From contig OZ257155.1 in assembly GCA_965279355.1 (NCBI GenBank), positions 2,170,001 through 2,234,000 on the forward strand: 64,000 nucleotides of DNA, given 5' to 3'. Within the stretch, counting starts at the first letter, position 1; each line of letters begins with the position of its first letter. Under the pieces are notes generated by a model. It was not told where the DNA came from, searched no databases, and saw only the letters and a program-made list of their open reading frames with translations. The stretch is from G965279355 sp965279355. GTDB lineage: Bacteria > Pseudomonadota > Alphaproteobacteria > CACIAM-22H2. This document shows positions 7,742 to 16,212 of this stretch, piece by piece. Made by a program: the position numbers and the translations under genes.

Positions 7742-9532
7742 CTACTCCGTCATCGCGCGCGGCGCGACGTAATGGCGGGCAAAAATAATGATGGGTATCA
7801 CCAGCGCAATGATGACCATGGCCAGCGCCGCCGACAGCGCACCCTGGCTCTCGATAAAGAAGCGATAGAGCAGGACCGAGAGCATGACGTTTTCCTGGCT
7901 GTACAGGACGACCGGTATCGTGAATTCGCGCACGCCGATGATCAGCAACAGGATGAAGCTGGAGACGAGACTTGGCCGCAGCAGCGGGATCACGATCCGG
8001 CCCTGCGTCGTCAGCCAGCGGGCGCCTGAGGCCGCTGACGCTTCCTCCAGCTCGCGGTGGATCTGCATCAGCGCCGCCCGCGAGATACGGGTCGTCACCG
8101 CAAACCGGTAGGAATAGGCGATGACCAGGATCCACACCGTGCCATAGAGACCGATCGGCAGGGTCAGATAGACCAGCATCACCGACAGGCCGGCGATCAC
8201 CGATGGAATGGCAATCGACGTGAACGACAGGAAATCGACCAGCGGCTTGTACCAGAAGCGCGTGCGCACCACGATCCACGCCAGCAGGCTGCCGATCAGG
8301 GTGACAAGGAGCGCCGAGGAGATCGCGACAAACAGGGTATTGCGGACCGCCGTCCAGAAGGTCCGGCTGTTGAACAGCGATTCATAGGCCGCAGTCGAGA
8401 ATTTATCGAACGAGTCGACGGACAGCGGCGCAAAGCCGAAGAACGACGTCCACAACAGGATGATCGTCGGCAGGACCGCCGCCATCGCCACATAGGCGCC
8501 GGCAAAGATCAGCGCTGGCCATTTCCAGCCGCCCAGCGCGAAGCGCTTCTGGCGATAGGCCTTGCCGGTCACCGTCACGAAACTTTCGGCGCGGCGGATC
8601 ATCCGGTTGTAGACCAACAGCATCAGCATGCCGATGACCAGGAACGGGATCGACACCGCGGCGGCACCGCCATAGTTGGGCAGGCCGCTCGACGGGTTGA
8701 GCTCGTACCAGATGCGATACGCGAACACGTTGATGCGCGCCGGCAGGCCGATGATCAGCGGAATCTCGAACTGCTCCAAGGTGATCAGCAGGACCAGGAT
8801 CAGCGGCGCCAGCAGTCCCGGCAACAGCACTGGCAGGGTCACCTTGCGGAAGGTCGTCAAAGGAGACGCGCCGGAGGCGGCGCTCGCCTCCTCGAAAGAC
8901 GGGTTCATCGATTTCAGCGCCGCGCAGAGCAGCAGAAACACGAAGGGCGTGGAGGCCAGCGCCTGACAGACGATCAGTCCGCCCATGCTGAAAATATTGA
9001 TCGGTCCATGTCCGCTCATGCCGAAGATCCCGCGGATCCACACATTCACCCAGCCGGCCTGCGGCCCCAGCAGGAAGATCCACGCGATTGCCAGCACCGC
9101 CGTCGGCACCAGCAGGGGAAAAAGGATCAGCGAATACCACATCGTCCGCGCGGGAAAGTCCGTGCGCTCGATCAGCCATGCGAGGGTGAAGGCGAGAACG
9201 AAAGTCAGCGCGACCGCGCCGAAGGCGAAGGTCAGCGTATCGGGAATGATCTGCGTATAAAGAACCGGTTCCGCGAATATGGCGCGGAAATTTTCAAGGG
9301 TCCATTGCGCGCCGGATTCGAACGGCAGGAAATCTGCCGGCCCGCGCAACGCCGTGATGATGAGCATCCCGAGCGGCGCGGCCAGCAGATAAAAAGCGAT
9401 CAGGGCGCCCAGGCCCAGAACCAGCTTGCCGCTGAAATCGAGAGAATCGGGGCGCCCGGCAATTTTGGGCGCTGCGGCCGGCGGCGCGCCCCCACCCGAG
9501 GATGGGGTCGCCGCCGGCGAGATCGTCGTCAC
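7742..9532 (-). CDS. ABC transporter permease, fused two-domain (FbpB type)
   Basis: 596 residues with two BPD_transp_1 domains in tandem. Each has an EAA loop contacting the ATPase: EEASAASGASPLTTF in the first half and EEASAASGARWLTTQ in the second. About twelve membrane helices are visible, with a proline/alanine-rich cytoplasmic N-terminus. It forms the membrane channel for the binding proteins at 9543 and 11914. Duplicated-domain permeases are characteristic of the ferric iron/thiamine/phosphonate importer class. Spacing is 10 bp to the upstream binding protein and 4 bp to the ATPase. Confidence 0.9.
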   Translation of the reverse strand: MTTISPAATPSSGGGAPPAAAPKIAGRPDSLDFSGKLVLGLGALIAFYLLAAPLGMLIITALRGPADFLPFESGAQWTLENFRAIFAEPVLYTQIIPDTLTFAFGAVALTFVLAFTLAWLIERTDFPARTMWYSLILFPLLVPTAVLAIAWIFLLGPQAGWVNVWIRGIFGMSGHGPINIFSMGGLIVCQALASTPFVFLLLCAALKSMNPSFEEASAASGASPLTTFRKVTLPVLLPGLLAPLILVLLITLEQFEIPLIIGLPARINVFAYRIWYELNPSSGLPNYGGAAAVSIPFLVIGMLMLLVYNRMIRRAESFVTVTGKAYRQKRFALGGWKWPALIFAGAYVAMAAVLPTIILLWTSFFGFAPLSVDSFDKFSTAAYESLFNSRTFWTAVRNTLFVAISSALLVTLIGSLLAWIVVRTRFWYKPLVDFLSFTSIAIPSVIAGLSVMLVYLTLPIGLYGTVWILVIAYSYRFAVTTRISRAALMQIHRELEEASAASGARWLTTQGRIVIPLLRPSLVSSFILLLIIGVREFTIPVVLYSQENVMLSVLLYRFFIESQGALSAALAMVIIALVIPIIIFARHYVAPRAMTE

Positions 9533-9542
9533 TACTTCTCTC

Positions 9543-10574
9543 CTAGCGCGCCTGACCCGCGATGATCGGGTTAACCTTGGCGATCAGCGCCTCACGAAGC
9601 GGCATGTCCTCGAGCGTGTCGAAGACCAGCGGCACATTGGAACTCCAGATCTGCTTCGCCACCGGATCGCTCGAGGTCTTGCGATAGTCGCCGGTGTGAT
9701 TGGCAGCTGAGCGGGCCTTCTTGCCGGCCTCGCTCGCCATGTATCCGGCCAGAAGGCGGGCGGCATTGGGATGGGGCGCCTTGTCCATCACCGCGGCATA
9801 AAACTGCGCCGCGATCACCGGCGAAGGAATCACGCCTTCAACCGGCAGGCCTTGCGAAGACCAGTCCTTCGACTGCGAGATGAAGTTGGCGACAGCGAAG
9901 TGCCGCTCACCCGACTGCAGAAAGTTCTGCGGCGGGGCACGGGTCAGCAGGATGCCGGTCTGGGTGATGTCGCGGGCGAACTGCACTGCTTTCTGCTCCT
10001 GCCAGACCAGGCCGAGCGCCCCGATCAGCCGCGGCAGCAGGAATGTGCTGGCGATCATGCGATCCTTGTATTTGGGATCGAGCAGTTCGGTCCATTCCTT
10101 CGGGACCTCGTTCGGCTTCACGAGGTTCTTGTTGTAGACAATTGCGTAGACGAGGTTGTGCGTCATGCCTCCTTTGCCGTCGAAAGCGATGTTGTCATCG
10201 ACGACACCGAACATCTTCCAGTCGTTCTTGGTGTACATGTTCCGCTCCAGCAGCGGCCGGCCGGCCGTGTAGGACGTCTGGAACACGTCGATCTGGTGGC
10301 GGCCGGCGCGGAACTCGGCCACCGCCTTGGTGCCGACATCGTTATCGCCAAGCACCTCAACCGTGATGCCGGGGAACTCGGCGCTGAATGCCTTGGAGAT
10401 CCACTCGACTTCGCTGGCCGCGGTGCCCCAGGCGACGACCTTGCCTTCCTTCTTGGCGGCTTCGTGAAGCTGTTTGACTGCCGGCGAGTCCTGCCAGCGG
10501 GTCTGGGCGTCGACAGGCGTTGCCATCGTCGCCGCAAGTACGGCCAAAGCCGCATATTTCATCCTCTGTCGCAT
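9543..10574 (-). CDS. ABC transporter substrate-binding protein (paralogue 1)
   Basis: 343 residues with a Sec signal peptide (MRQRMKYAALAVLAATM..., cleavage after VDAQ), then a family 1 periplasmic binding fold beginning TRWQDSPAVKQLHEAAKKEG. The ATG at 10574 is chosen because GGGAGGA lies 8 bases upstream; the ATG at 10580 is too close to it. It is strongly similar along its length to the binding protein at 11914 (shared EAAKKEG, RAGRHQ/EVDVFQT, GRPLLERNMY). Two alternative receptors probably feed one permease. Located between the permease and the intact Rieske oxygenase. Confidence 0.88.
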   Translation of the reverse strand: MRQRMKYAALAVLAATMATPVDAQTRWQDSPAVKQLHEAAKKEGKVVAWGTAASEVEWISKAFSAEFPGITVEVLGDNDVGTKAVAEFRAGRHQIDVFQTSYTAGRPLLERNMYTKNDWKMFGVVDDNIAFDGKGGMTHNLVYAIVYNKNLVKPNEVPKEWTELLDPKYKDRMIASTFLLPRLIGALGLVWQEQKAVQFARDITQTGILLTRAPPQNFLQSGERHFAVANFISQSKDWSSQGLPVEGVIPSPVIAAQFYAAVMDKAPHPNAARLLAGYMASEAGKKARSAANHTGDYRKTSSDPVAKQIWSSNVPLVFDTLEDMPLREALIAKVNPIIAGQAR

Positions 10575-10675
10575 CGTCATGTCCTCCCGGAACCTGAGAT
10601 TTTTGAATGTCCAAACCATGATAGGGACCGGCCAGCCGGCTGTCACCCTGACAGCCGTATGCCGAATCCCGGCTG

Positions 10676-11872
10676 CTATTTGTAGAAATTCCCCGCCATC
10701 ACATTCACCACGGCCCTGGCCGGGTCGAAGGTAACGCCCAGCGGATCGCCACCTTCTTTCACTTTGCGGATCTGCTCCCGCAGCAGGCGGCGAAGCTGGA
10801 CGACACCCTTGTCGCTCGACGCCAGATGCTCCTCGGAATGCAGGCTGATCGGTCCCTGCCCGACCTGCGCCTCCCAGTCGCCCGGGAAACGCTGGTGGTC
10901 GGCCTCGTTCAGTTCCGACCAGAAACGACCGTCATAGGCGCGCATCTGCCGCGGCACATAACTCTTGGGCGCCTTGATCGTATGAAAGAGGCGGAAGTTG
11001 GTATCATCGACCGGCACGACCCAGCCGATGCGCTTGGCCGAGCCCGGCGCCAGCGTCACATCAGGGACGATCCGCACATGCGGGAACAGCGCCAGCGTCA
11101 CGCGATCCATCTCGCGGCCGTCGTCCAGCTTGCGGTACGCCGTGTACTTCATGCCGTGCAGCGCATAGTCCCAGGTCACATCCGGCATCACGCCCATCTC
11201 CGGCACGAACTGCACGCCGCTGAACGTCGTGTGCAGGACCGGGATGTGATACGGGTCCATGATGTTTTCCCAGTCGTTCAGCCAGTTGGTCGGAACGATT
11301 TCGACGGTGTGATCGCCTCCGGCGCCGGTGCTGTGCCCGTCCGCGAAATACTTTTCATCGGGCCCAAGGTTTTCCAGCGTATCCCAGCGCGTCAGCACCG
11401 GCTTCTTCTCCGGCGGACCCATATAGGCCCAGACCAGACCGTAGAGCTCCTCGACCGGATACCAGGGCTGGCGAATCTTGTCTCTGTGCTGCGCGCCGAG
11501 ATTCGGCTCACAAGGCTGTTCAAGGCAATTGCCCTGCACATCGAAAAGCCAGCCGTGATAGCAGCAGCGGATGCCGCGATCCTCGACCTTGCCGTAGTAA
11601 AGAGTCGTGCCGCGATGCGCGCAGCGCGCATGCAGCACGCCGGCGCGACCGCTTTTGTCACGGAAGATGACGAGGTCTTCGCCAAGAATGCGCAGCTGCT
11701 TCGGTGTCTCGTTGATTTCCGCCGACACGCCGACGGGATGCCAGTAACGGCGCATGAACTCGCCGCACGGCGTCCCCGGGCCGACCTCGGTGATCTCCGC
11801 GTCGTGATGCTGCGGCCCGCGTCCGTAGGCGTTGCCATCGCTCGACGGACGTTTCACATTCATCTCGTTCAT
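10676..11872 (-). CDS. Rieske non-haem iron oxygenase, alpha subunit (intact)
   Basis: 398 residues. The Rieske [2Fe-2S] motif has Cys84-x-His86 and Cys103-x2-His106. A catalytic domain follows with the mononuclear iron motif DPYHIPVLH (Asp, two His) in the 210-230 region. It would hydroxylate or O-demethylate an aromatic acid using electrons from a VanB-like reductase; the only candidate nearby is at 14983. It is placed between two binding-protein genes of an ABC importer. It is a close paralogue of the frameshifted gene at 13652 and has almost the same length as that gene when repaired. Exact substrate is unknown; vanillate, phthalate and related compounds are typical for the family. Confidence 0.88.
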   Translation of the reverse strand: MNEMNVKRPSSDGNAYGRGPQHHDAEITEVGPGTPCGEFMRRYWHPVGVSAEINETPKQLRILGEDLVIFRDKSGRAGVLHARCAHRGTTLYYGKVEDRGIRCCYHGWLFDVQGNCLEQPCEPNLGAQHRDKIRQPWYPVEELYGLVWAYMGPPEKKPVLTRWDTLENLGPDEKYFADGHSTGAGGDHTVEIVPTNWLNDWENIMDPYHIPVLHTTFSGVQFVPEMGVMPDVTWDYALHGMKYTAYRKLDDGREMDRVTLALFPHVRIVPDVTLAPGSAKRIGWVVPVDDTNFRLFHTIKAPKSYVPRQMRAYDGRFWSELNEADHQRFPGDWEAQVGQGPISLHSEEHLASSDKGVVQLRRLLREQIRKVKEGGDPLGVTFDPARAVVNVMAGNFYK

Positions 11873-11913
11873 CGGCGTCTCCCTTTGCTGGAAATTCAGC
11901 GGGCCAGTCCGGC

Positions 11914-12948
11914 TTAACGCGACTGTCCTGCGACGATGCGATTGACCTTCTCGATCAGCGATTCGCGCAGCACGATGTCTTCGGTCCGATCAAAGACCAT
12001 CGATACATTCGATGCCCAGAGCCTCTTGGCCAGCGGATCGTCGGAACCTTTCCGTACATCGACGGCGAAATTATACCCTTTCCGCGCGGCCCTTCCCTCC
12101 GCTGAAGAGAAGTATCCGGCCATCAGGCGCGCTGCACTTGGATGGGGCGCTTTCTCGATGACCGTGGCAATCAGCTGGGTGGCGATGACCGGCTCGGGAA
12201 TCACATAGTCGACAGGGATGCCCTGGCGTGCCCATTCCTGCGCTTGCGAGATGAAGCTCGCGAACGCAAAAGGTCGTTCGCCCGATTGCAGGAATGTCTG
12301 CGGCGGCGAGCGGGTAATCAGGATCTTGTTGTCGATCACGCCGCGGGTGAAGCGGAGCATTTTTTCCTCGCCCCAGGCCAAGCCGAGACCACCAATCATC
12401 CGGGGGACCAGAAACGAACTACCGACAAACTTTTCCCGGTAACGGGGCTCCAGGAGCTGCTCCCAGGACTTCGGAAGGTCTTCCGGCTTCACCAGGGTGG
12501 TGTTGTAGACGAGGCCATAGACCTGATTGTGGGTCATCAGCGCACGGCCGTCGAATGCGACGGCGTCAGGCGGCGTACCAAAGATCGACCAGTCGATCTT
12601 GGCATACATGTTCCGCTCAAGCAGCGGGCGGCCCACGGTAAAGGACGTCTGGAAGACATCGACCTCATGACGGCCAGCGCGCGCCTCGGCGATGGCCTTG
12701 GTCGCAATATCTGTATCGCCGAGGATTTTGACGGCGATGCCCGGAAACATCTTGCCGAACGCGGCCGGAATCCAGTCGACCTCCGACGAATTCACGCCCC
12801 AGACGATGACCTCGCCTTCCTTCTTCGCTGCTTCGTAAAGTTGTTTGACCTGTGGGGAATCCTGCCACTTCGACTGCGCCATCGCCGGCAGCGCTGAAGC
12901 CCCAGACACAAGAGCGGCAATTGCCGCCGCAAAGCAAAGAGAGCGCAT
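11914..12948 (-). CDS. ABC transporter substrate-binding protein (paralogue 2)
   Basis: 344 residues with signal peptide MRSLCFAAAIAALVSGAS... cleaved after AMAQ, then a binding fold starting SKWQDSPQVKQLYEAAKKEG. The ATG at 12948 is set by GGGAGGAAGCCC directly before it; an upstream extension to 13074 would overlap the MarR gene and lack a signal peptide. It is the first structural gene of the importer/oxygenase operon, 107 bp downstream of the marR stop. See paralogue 1 for shared motifs. Confidence 0.88.
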   Translation of the reverse strand: MRSLCFAAAIAALVSGASALPAMAQSKWQDSPQVKQLYEAAKKEGEVIVWGVNSSEVDWIPAAFGKMFPGIAVKILGDTDIATKAIAEARAGRHEVDVFQTSFTVGRPLLERNMYAKIDWSIFGTPPDAVAFDGRALMTHNQVYGLVYNTTLVKPEDLPKSWEQLLEPRYREKFVGSSFLVPRMIGGLGLAWGEEKMLRFTRGVIDNKILITRSPPQTFLQSGERPFAFASFISQAQEWARQGIPVDYVIPEPVIATQLIATVIEKAPHPSAARLMAGYFSSAEGRAARKGYNFAVDVRKGSDDPLAKRLWASNVSMVFDRTEDIVLRESLIEKVNRIVAGQSR

Positions 12949-13054
12949 GGGCTTCCTCCCAGAAACCATCGGATCGTCCGGATTGTCGAAGGTCGTCCGA
13001 TTGTTGACTTTGTCCACGATAGAACCGGCGGCGGGACGGGTCAAGGCGGCGGCC

Positions 13055-13567
13055 TCAGCCGCGCGACTGCTCATCCTCGCGCAACAGGATCCGCATGCGA
13101 TTGCTCAGAAGATCGAGGGTCTCCAGCAGCGCACGGCGCCGGGCGAGCGAGAACCCGGCCAATAACTCCTCGTTCCGCCGCGTTGCCGCATTGATGAGGA
13201 TCGCGTAGGCGCCCACCCCCCGATCGGTCAGCGCTATATGCACGGCGCGGCTGTCGCTGGGGCTGGTCCGCCGCGAGACAAGCTGCCGGCGGACCAGGCC
13301 AGTAATGCCGCGGCTGACCTGGCTCTTGTCGAGCCCTGCGCGTGTCGAAAGCTGATTGAGTGTCATGGCCGGCTGCGCGCCCAGCAACGCGATGATCCGC
13401 CAGCCGACCTGCGGCAGTCCGATCAGCCGGCGATAGCGCAACGTCGCGCTGCGGCCGATCAGATTGGCAAGGAGCAGGACCTTGTTGCCGACAATATCGT
13501 CCATCGACGGCAGGAGATGGCCGACGCCAGCCGGCGGTTTTTTCGCGGTTTTTGGTTTGCGCGCCAT
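13055..13567 (-). CDS. MarR-family transcriptional regulator
   Basis: 170 residues with a winged helix: TLNQLSTRAGLDKSQVSRGITGLVRRQLVSRR is the recognition helix and wing start, followed by SDSRAVHIALTDRG typical of MarR. The N-terminal lysine-rich tail is variable. It lies between the divergent Rieske genes and is the obvious local regulator of both, most likely derepressed by an aromatic ligand. An 84-bp divergent region separates it from the frameshifted oxygenase gene. Confidence 0.87.
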   Translation of the reverse strand: MARKPKTAKKPPAGVGHLLPSMDDIVGNKVLLLANLIGRSATLRYRRLIGLPQVGWRIIALLGAQPAMTLNQLSTRAGLDKSQVSRGITGLVRRQLVSRRTSPSDSRAVHIALTDRGVGAYAILINAATRRNEELLAGFSLARRRALLETLDLLSNRMRILLREDEQSRG

Positions 13568-13598
13568 ATGCGCGCGATTAAGAGACGGCGGCGTCCGG

Positions 13599-13628
13599 TT
13601 GACAAGGACGATCTCGCGCTCCTAATGA
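13599..13628 (+). promoter_or_regulatory. candidate housekeeping promoter for the frameshifted Rieske gene
   Basis: A perfect TTGACA at 13599-13604 is followed after 18 bases by TAATGA (13623-13628), a weak -10. It lies in the marR/oxygenase divergent spacer, 24 bases before the ATG at 13652. The -35 match is clear; the -10 and the assignment are tentative. Confidence 0.4.
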
Positions 13629-13651
13629 TCCCTGTCGTTTCAGAGGATCCC

Positions 13652-14844
13652 ATGAGCGTCATCGATCGTCCGCTCGATACCGGCACCGGCTACGGCCGCC
13701 GCCAACCGACCTATCTCAAGGAGCTGACCGAGGTCGGTCCGGGCACGCCGATGGGCGAGCTGCTGCGCCGCTACTGGCATCCGGTCGGGCTCATCGAAGA
13801 CGCCGGCAATACGCCCAAAGCCGTGCGCGTGCTCGGCGAAGACCTCGTCCTGTTCCGCGACAAGGCCGGCCGGCCCGGCCTCGTTCATGCGCGCTGCGCG
13901 CATCGCGGCACCACGCTCTATTACGGCAAGGTCGAGGATCGCGGCATCCGCTGCTGCTATCACGGCTGGCTGTTTGACGTTGAAGGTCGCTGTCTTGAGC
14001 AGCCCTGCGAACCCGGTCTCGGCGCGCAGCACAAGGACAAGATCCGCCAGCCCTGGTATCCGGTGCAGGAACTCTACGGCCTGATCTTCGCCTATATGGG
14101 CCCGCCGCAACGCAAGCCGGTGCTGCCGCGCTACGAGATTTTCGAGACGCTGGATGAGGGCGAGTTCATCGAGGCCGACGGCAATTCCGTCGGCGGCGGC
14201 GGCCCGATCATCATTCCCTGCAACTGGATGCAGCACTACGACAACCTGCCCGACGCCTATCACGTGCCGATTCTGCATGGCTCGTTCAGCGGCGTGCAGT
14301 TCGTCGAGAAGATGGGGCTGATGCCCAATGTAAGCTGGGAGACCAGCGACAAGGGCGTGAAGACGATCTCGATCCGCGCCCTGCCGACGGCAAGGTGTTC
14401 CATCGCATCAGCGAGGCCGTGCTGCCGACGCTGCGCATCATTCCAAATCCAAGGGTCGGCGCCTATCAGCGGGTCGAGACGATCGGCTGGGTGCTGCCGA
14501 TCGACGACACGAATTTCCGCATCTACACCGCCGGCCGCGTGCGCAGCAAAGGCGAGATCGGCCGCATGCGCTCGCGCCTCAACGGCAAGCTCTGGGAAGA
14601 GCTGAGCGAAGAAGAGCATCAGAAATTCCCGGGCGACTACGAGGCGCAGGTCGGCCAGAGCCCGATCACCTTCCACTCGGAAGAGCATCTCGCCGGCAGC
14701 GACCGCGGCGTGGTGATGCTGCGGCGCTTCTTCATGAAGCAGCTCGACGCGATCAAAGAGGGCAAGGACCCGGCCTGTGTCTCCTTCGACCCGGACGCGC
14801 CGCCGGTGAAACTTGAGGCCGGCAACTTCCTCCGCGACGCCTGA
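13652..14844 (+). pseudogene. Rieske oxygenase alpha subunit, interrupted by a 1-base frameshift
   Basis: From the ATG at 13652 (AGAGGA upstream) the frame encodes a normal N-terminus. It has the Rieske motif CAHRGTT...CCYHGW and iron motif LPDAYHVPILH, and continues to about position 14386. There CCGACGGCAAGG reads out of frame; restoring one G (CCGGACGG) joins it to the downstream frame from 14386 to 14844. That downstream frame matches the paralogue at 10676 to its end (FPGD-EAQVGQ-PI-HSEEHLA). Repaired length is 397 residues, near-identical to the paralogue's 398. Either the gene is recently inactivated or there is a base-calling error. No slippery heptamer suggests programmed frameshifting. 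Confidence 0.85.
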
Positions 14845-14982
14845 GCGTCGCCCTCTCCTGAACGCTGCCATGCGCTCTTGAAGCTTGAGCCCGGGAGCCC
14901 GAGCGGGCATAACCTCGCCTGCGGCGACCCGTCCTTCGGCAGGGTTCAGCTAAACCATTGTAATAACGCCTAATCTTTCGAA

Positions 14983-15963
14983 ATGACGGTCATGAGCGCC
15001 AACGAAACCATCGACGTCCTGGTCAAGGCAGTCACCAACGAAGCCCAGGGCATCAATGCTTGGGAATTCCAGTCGGTCTCCGGCCAGGACCTGCCGCCCT
15101 TCACCGCCGGCGCCCATATCGACCTGCAGCTGTCCAACGGCATGGTGCGCAGCTATTCGCTGTGCAATTCGCAGGACGACCGTCATCGCTATGTCGTAGC
15201 GATCAACAAGGATCCGGCCAGCCGCGGCGGCTCCAAATTCATCCATGAGACACTGCGCCCCGGCGACCGGCTGAAGATCACACCGCCGCGCAACAATTTC
15301 CCGCTGGTCGAGGACGCAAAGCATGTCGTGTTCATCGCCGGCGGCATCGGTATCACGCCGATGTACGGCATGATCCAGCGCCTCGAAAAGCTCGGCCGGT
15401 CCTGGGAGATTTTCTACAGCACCCGCGTTCAGGAGATGTGCGCGTTCAAGAAGGACCTCGATGCGCTGGAGGCGAAGAAGCCGGGCCGCGTGCATCTGAA
15501 TTTCGACCAGGCGCCGGGCGGGAAGATGCTCGACCTCAACGCGCTGATCGCGAAACTGCCGGCCGACGCGCACTACTACTGCTGCGGCCCGAACCCGATG
15601 CTGAAGGCATTCGAAAGCGCCTGCGCCGCCGCGGGCCGTCCGCAGGCCCAGGTGCATGTCGAATATTTTACCGCCAAGGAAGAGGCATCCGTCGAAGGCG
15701 GCTTCACCGTCGTGCTGCAGCGGAGCGGCAAGAGCTTCGTCATCGAGCCCGGCAAGACGATCCTCGACACGCTGCTCGACAACAAGATCGACGTGCCGTT
15801 CTCCTGCATGCAGGGCGTGTGCGGAACCTGCGAGATCAAGGTGCTGGAAGGCATCCCCGATCATCGCGATTCCGTCCTGACCCCCGACGAGCAGGCCTCG
15901 AACAAGACGACGATGATCTGCTGCTCCGGCAGCAAGAGCCCCAAACTCGTCCTCGACCTGTAA
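14983..15963 (+). CDS. PDR/VanB-type oxidoreductase (reductase for Rieske oxygenases)
   Basis: 326 residues in the order FMN/FAD-binding (RSYSLCN), NAD-binding (VFIAGGIGITPM, YCCGPNPML) and C-terminal plant-type ferredoxin. The ferredoxin cysteines are in SCMQGVCGTCEIKV plus a later ICCSG. It passes electrons from NAD(P)H to a Rieske oxygenase. It follows the frameshifted oxygenase by 138 bp on the same strand and may also serve the intact paralogue at 10676. The start is taken at the ATG at 14983; an ATG at 14992 is also possible, and neither has a strong ribosome-binding site. Confidence 0.9.
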   Translation: MTVMSANETIDVLVKAVTNEAQGINAWEFQSVSGQDLPPFTAGAHIDLQLSNGMVRSYSLCNSQDDRHRYVVAINKDPASRGGSKFIHETLRPGDRLKITPPRNNFPLVEDAKHVVFIAGGIGITPMYGMIQRLEKLGRSWEIFYSTRVQEMCAFKKDLDALEAKKPGRVHLNFDQAPGGKMLDLNALIAKLPADAHYYCCGPNPMLKAFESACAAAGRPQAQVHVEYFTAKEEASVEGGFTVVLQRSGKSFVIEPGKTILDTLLDNKIDVPFSCMQGVCGTCEIKVLEGIPDHRDSVLTPDEQASNKTTMICCSGSKSPKLVLDL

Positions 15964-16021
15964 GCTGCGGCTCAAAATCCCGCCACCGACATGGCGGCGC
16001 GGGCGCAGGTTTTGCACAGGC

Positions 16022-16076
16022 CTTGCCGTCTGTTCGTTACCGTCTGGACGACAGGCGGACGAACGCGCACGGCAGG
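16022..16076 (+). other. extended imperfect hairpin in the reductase-transglutaminase spacer
   Basis: Three coaxial helices can be drawn. CTTGCCGT (16022-16029) pairs with ACGGCAGG (16069-16076), TTCG (16033-16036) with CGAA (16060-16063), and CCGTCTG (16040-16046) with CAGGCGG (16052-16058), leaving a 5-base loop. No T-tract follows, so it is not a simple terminator. It lies in the 249-bp spacer, which otherwise shows only an AT-rich stretch (about 16105-16122) that could be a -10 region. Confidence 0.35.
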
Positions 16077-16212
16077 GTCGAGGGCACATCGCGATGCGGC
16101 ATAAGCTTATTATTTATAAGGGGTTAGAGGCATCCATGGTTACCGGCATCGACGCCGGCCCCGGCTTGCTGAATGATCCCGCCTTCACCCCAGCCAACGG
16201 CTTGCCGACACC

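Noticed and set aside
8057..9565. 502-residue plus-strand frame rich in Arg, Gln and Asp
   Set aside because: It is a shadow of the ABC permease on the opposite strand, with composition typical of antisense frames in GC-rich DNA.
13555..13580. CATATG flanked by GCGC runs as a MarR operator
   Set aside because: The flanks are offset by one base and do not form a true dyad; the CATATG lies at the start codon by chance.
14380..14395. Programmed -1 frameshift in the Rieske gene
   Set aside because: No slippery heptamer or downstream pseudoknot is visible; a simple one-base loss explains the frames.
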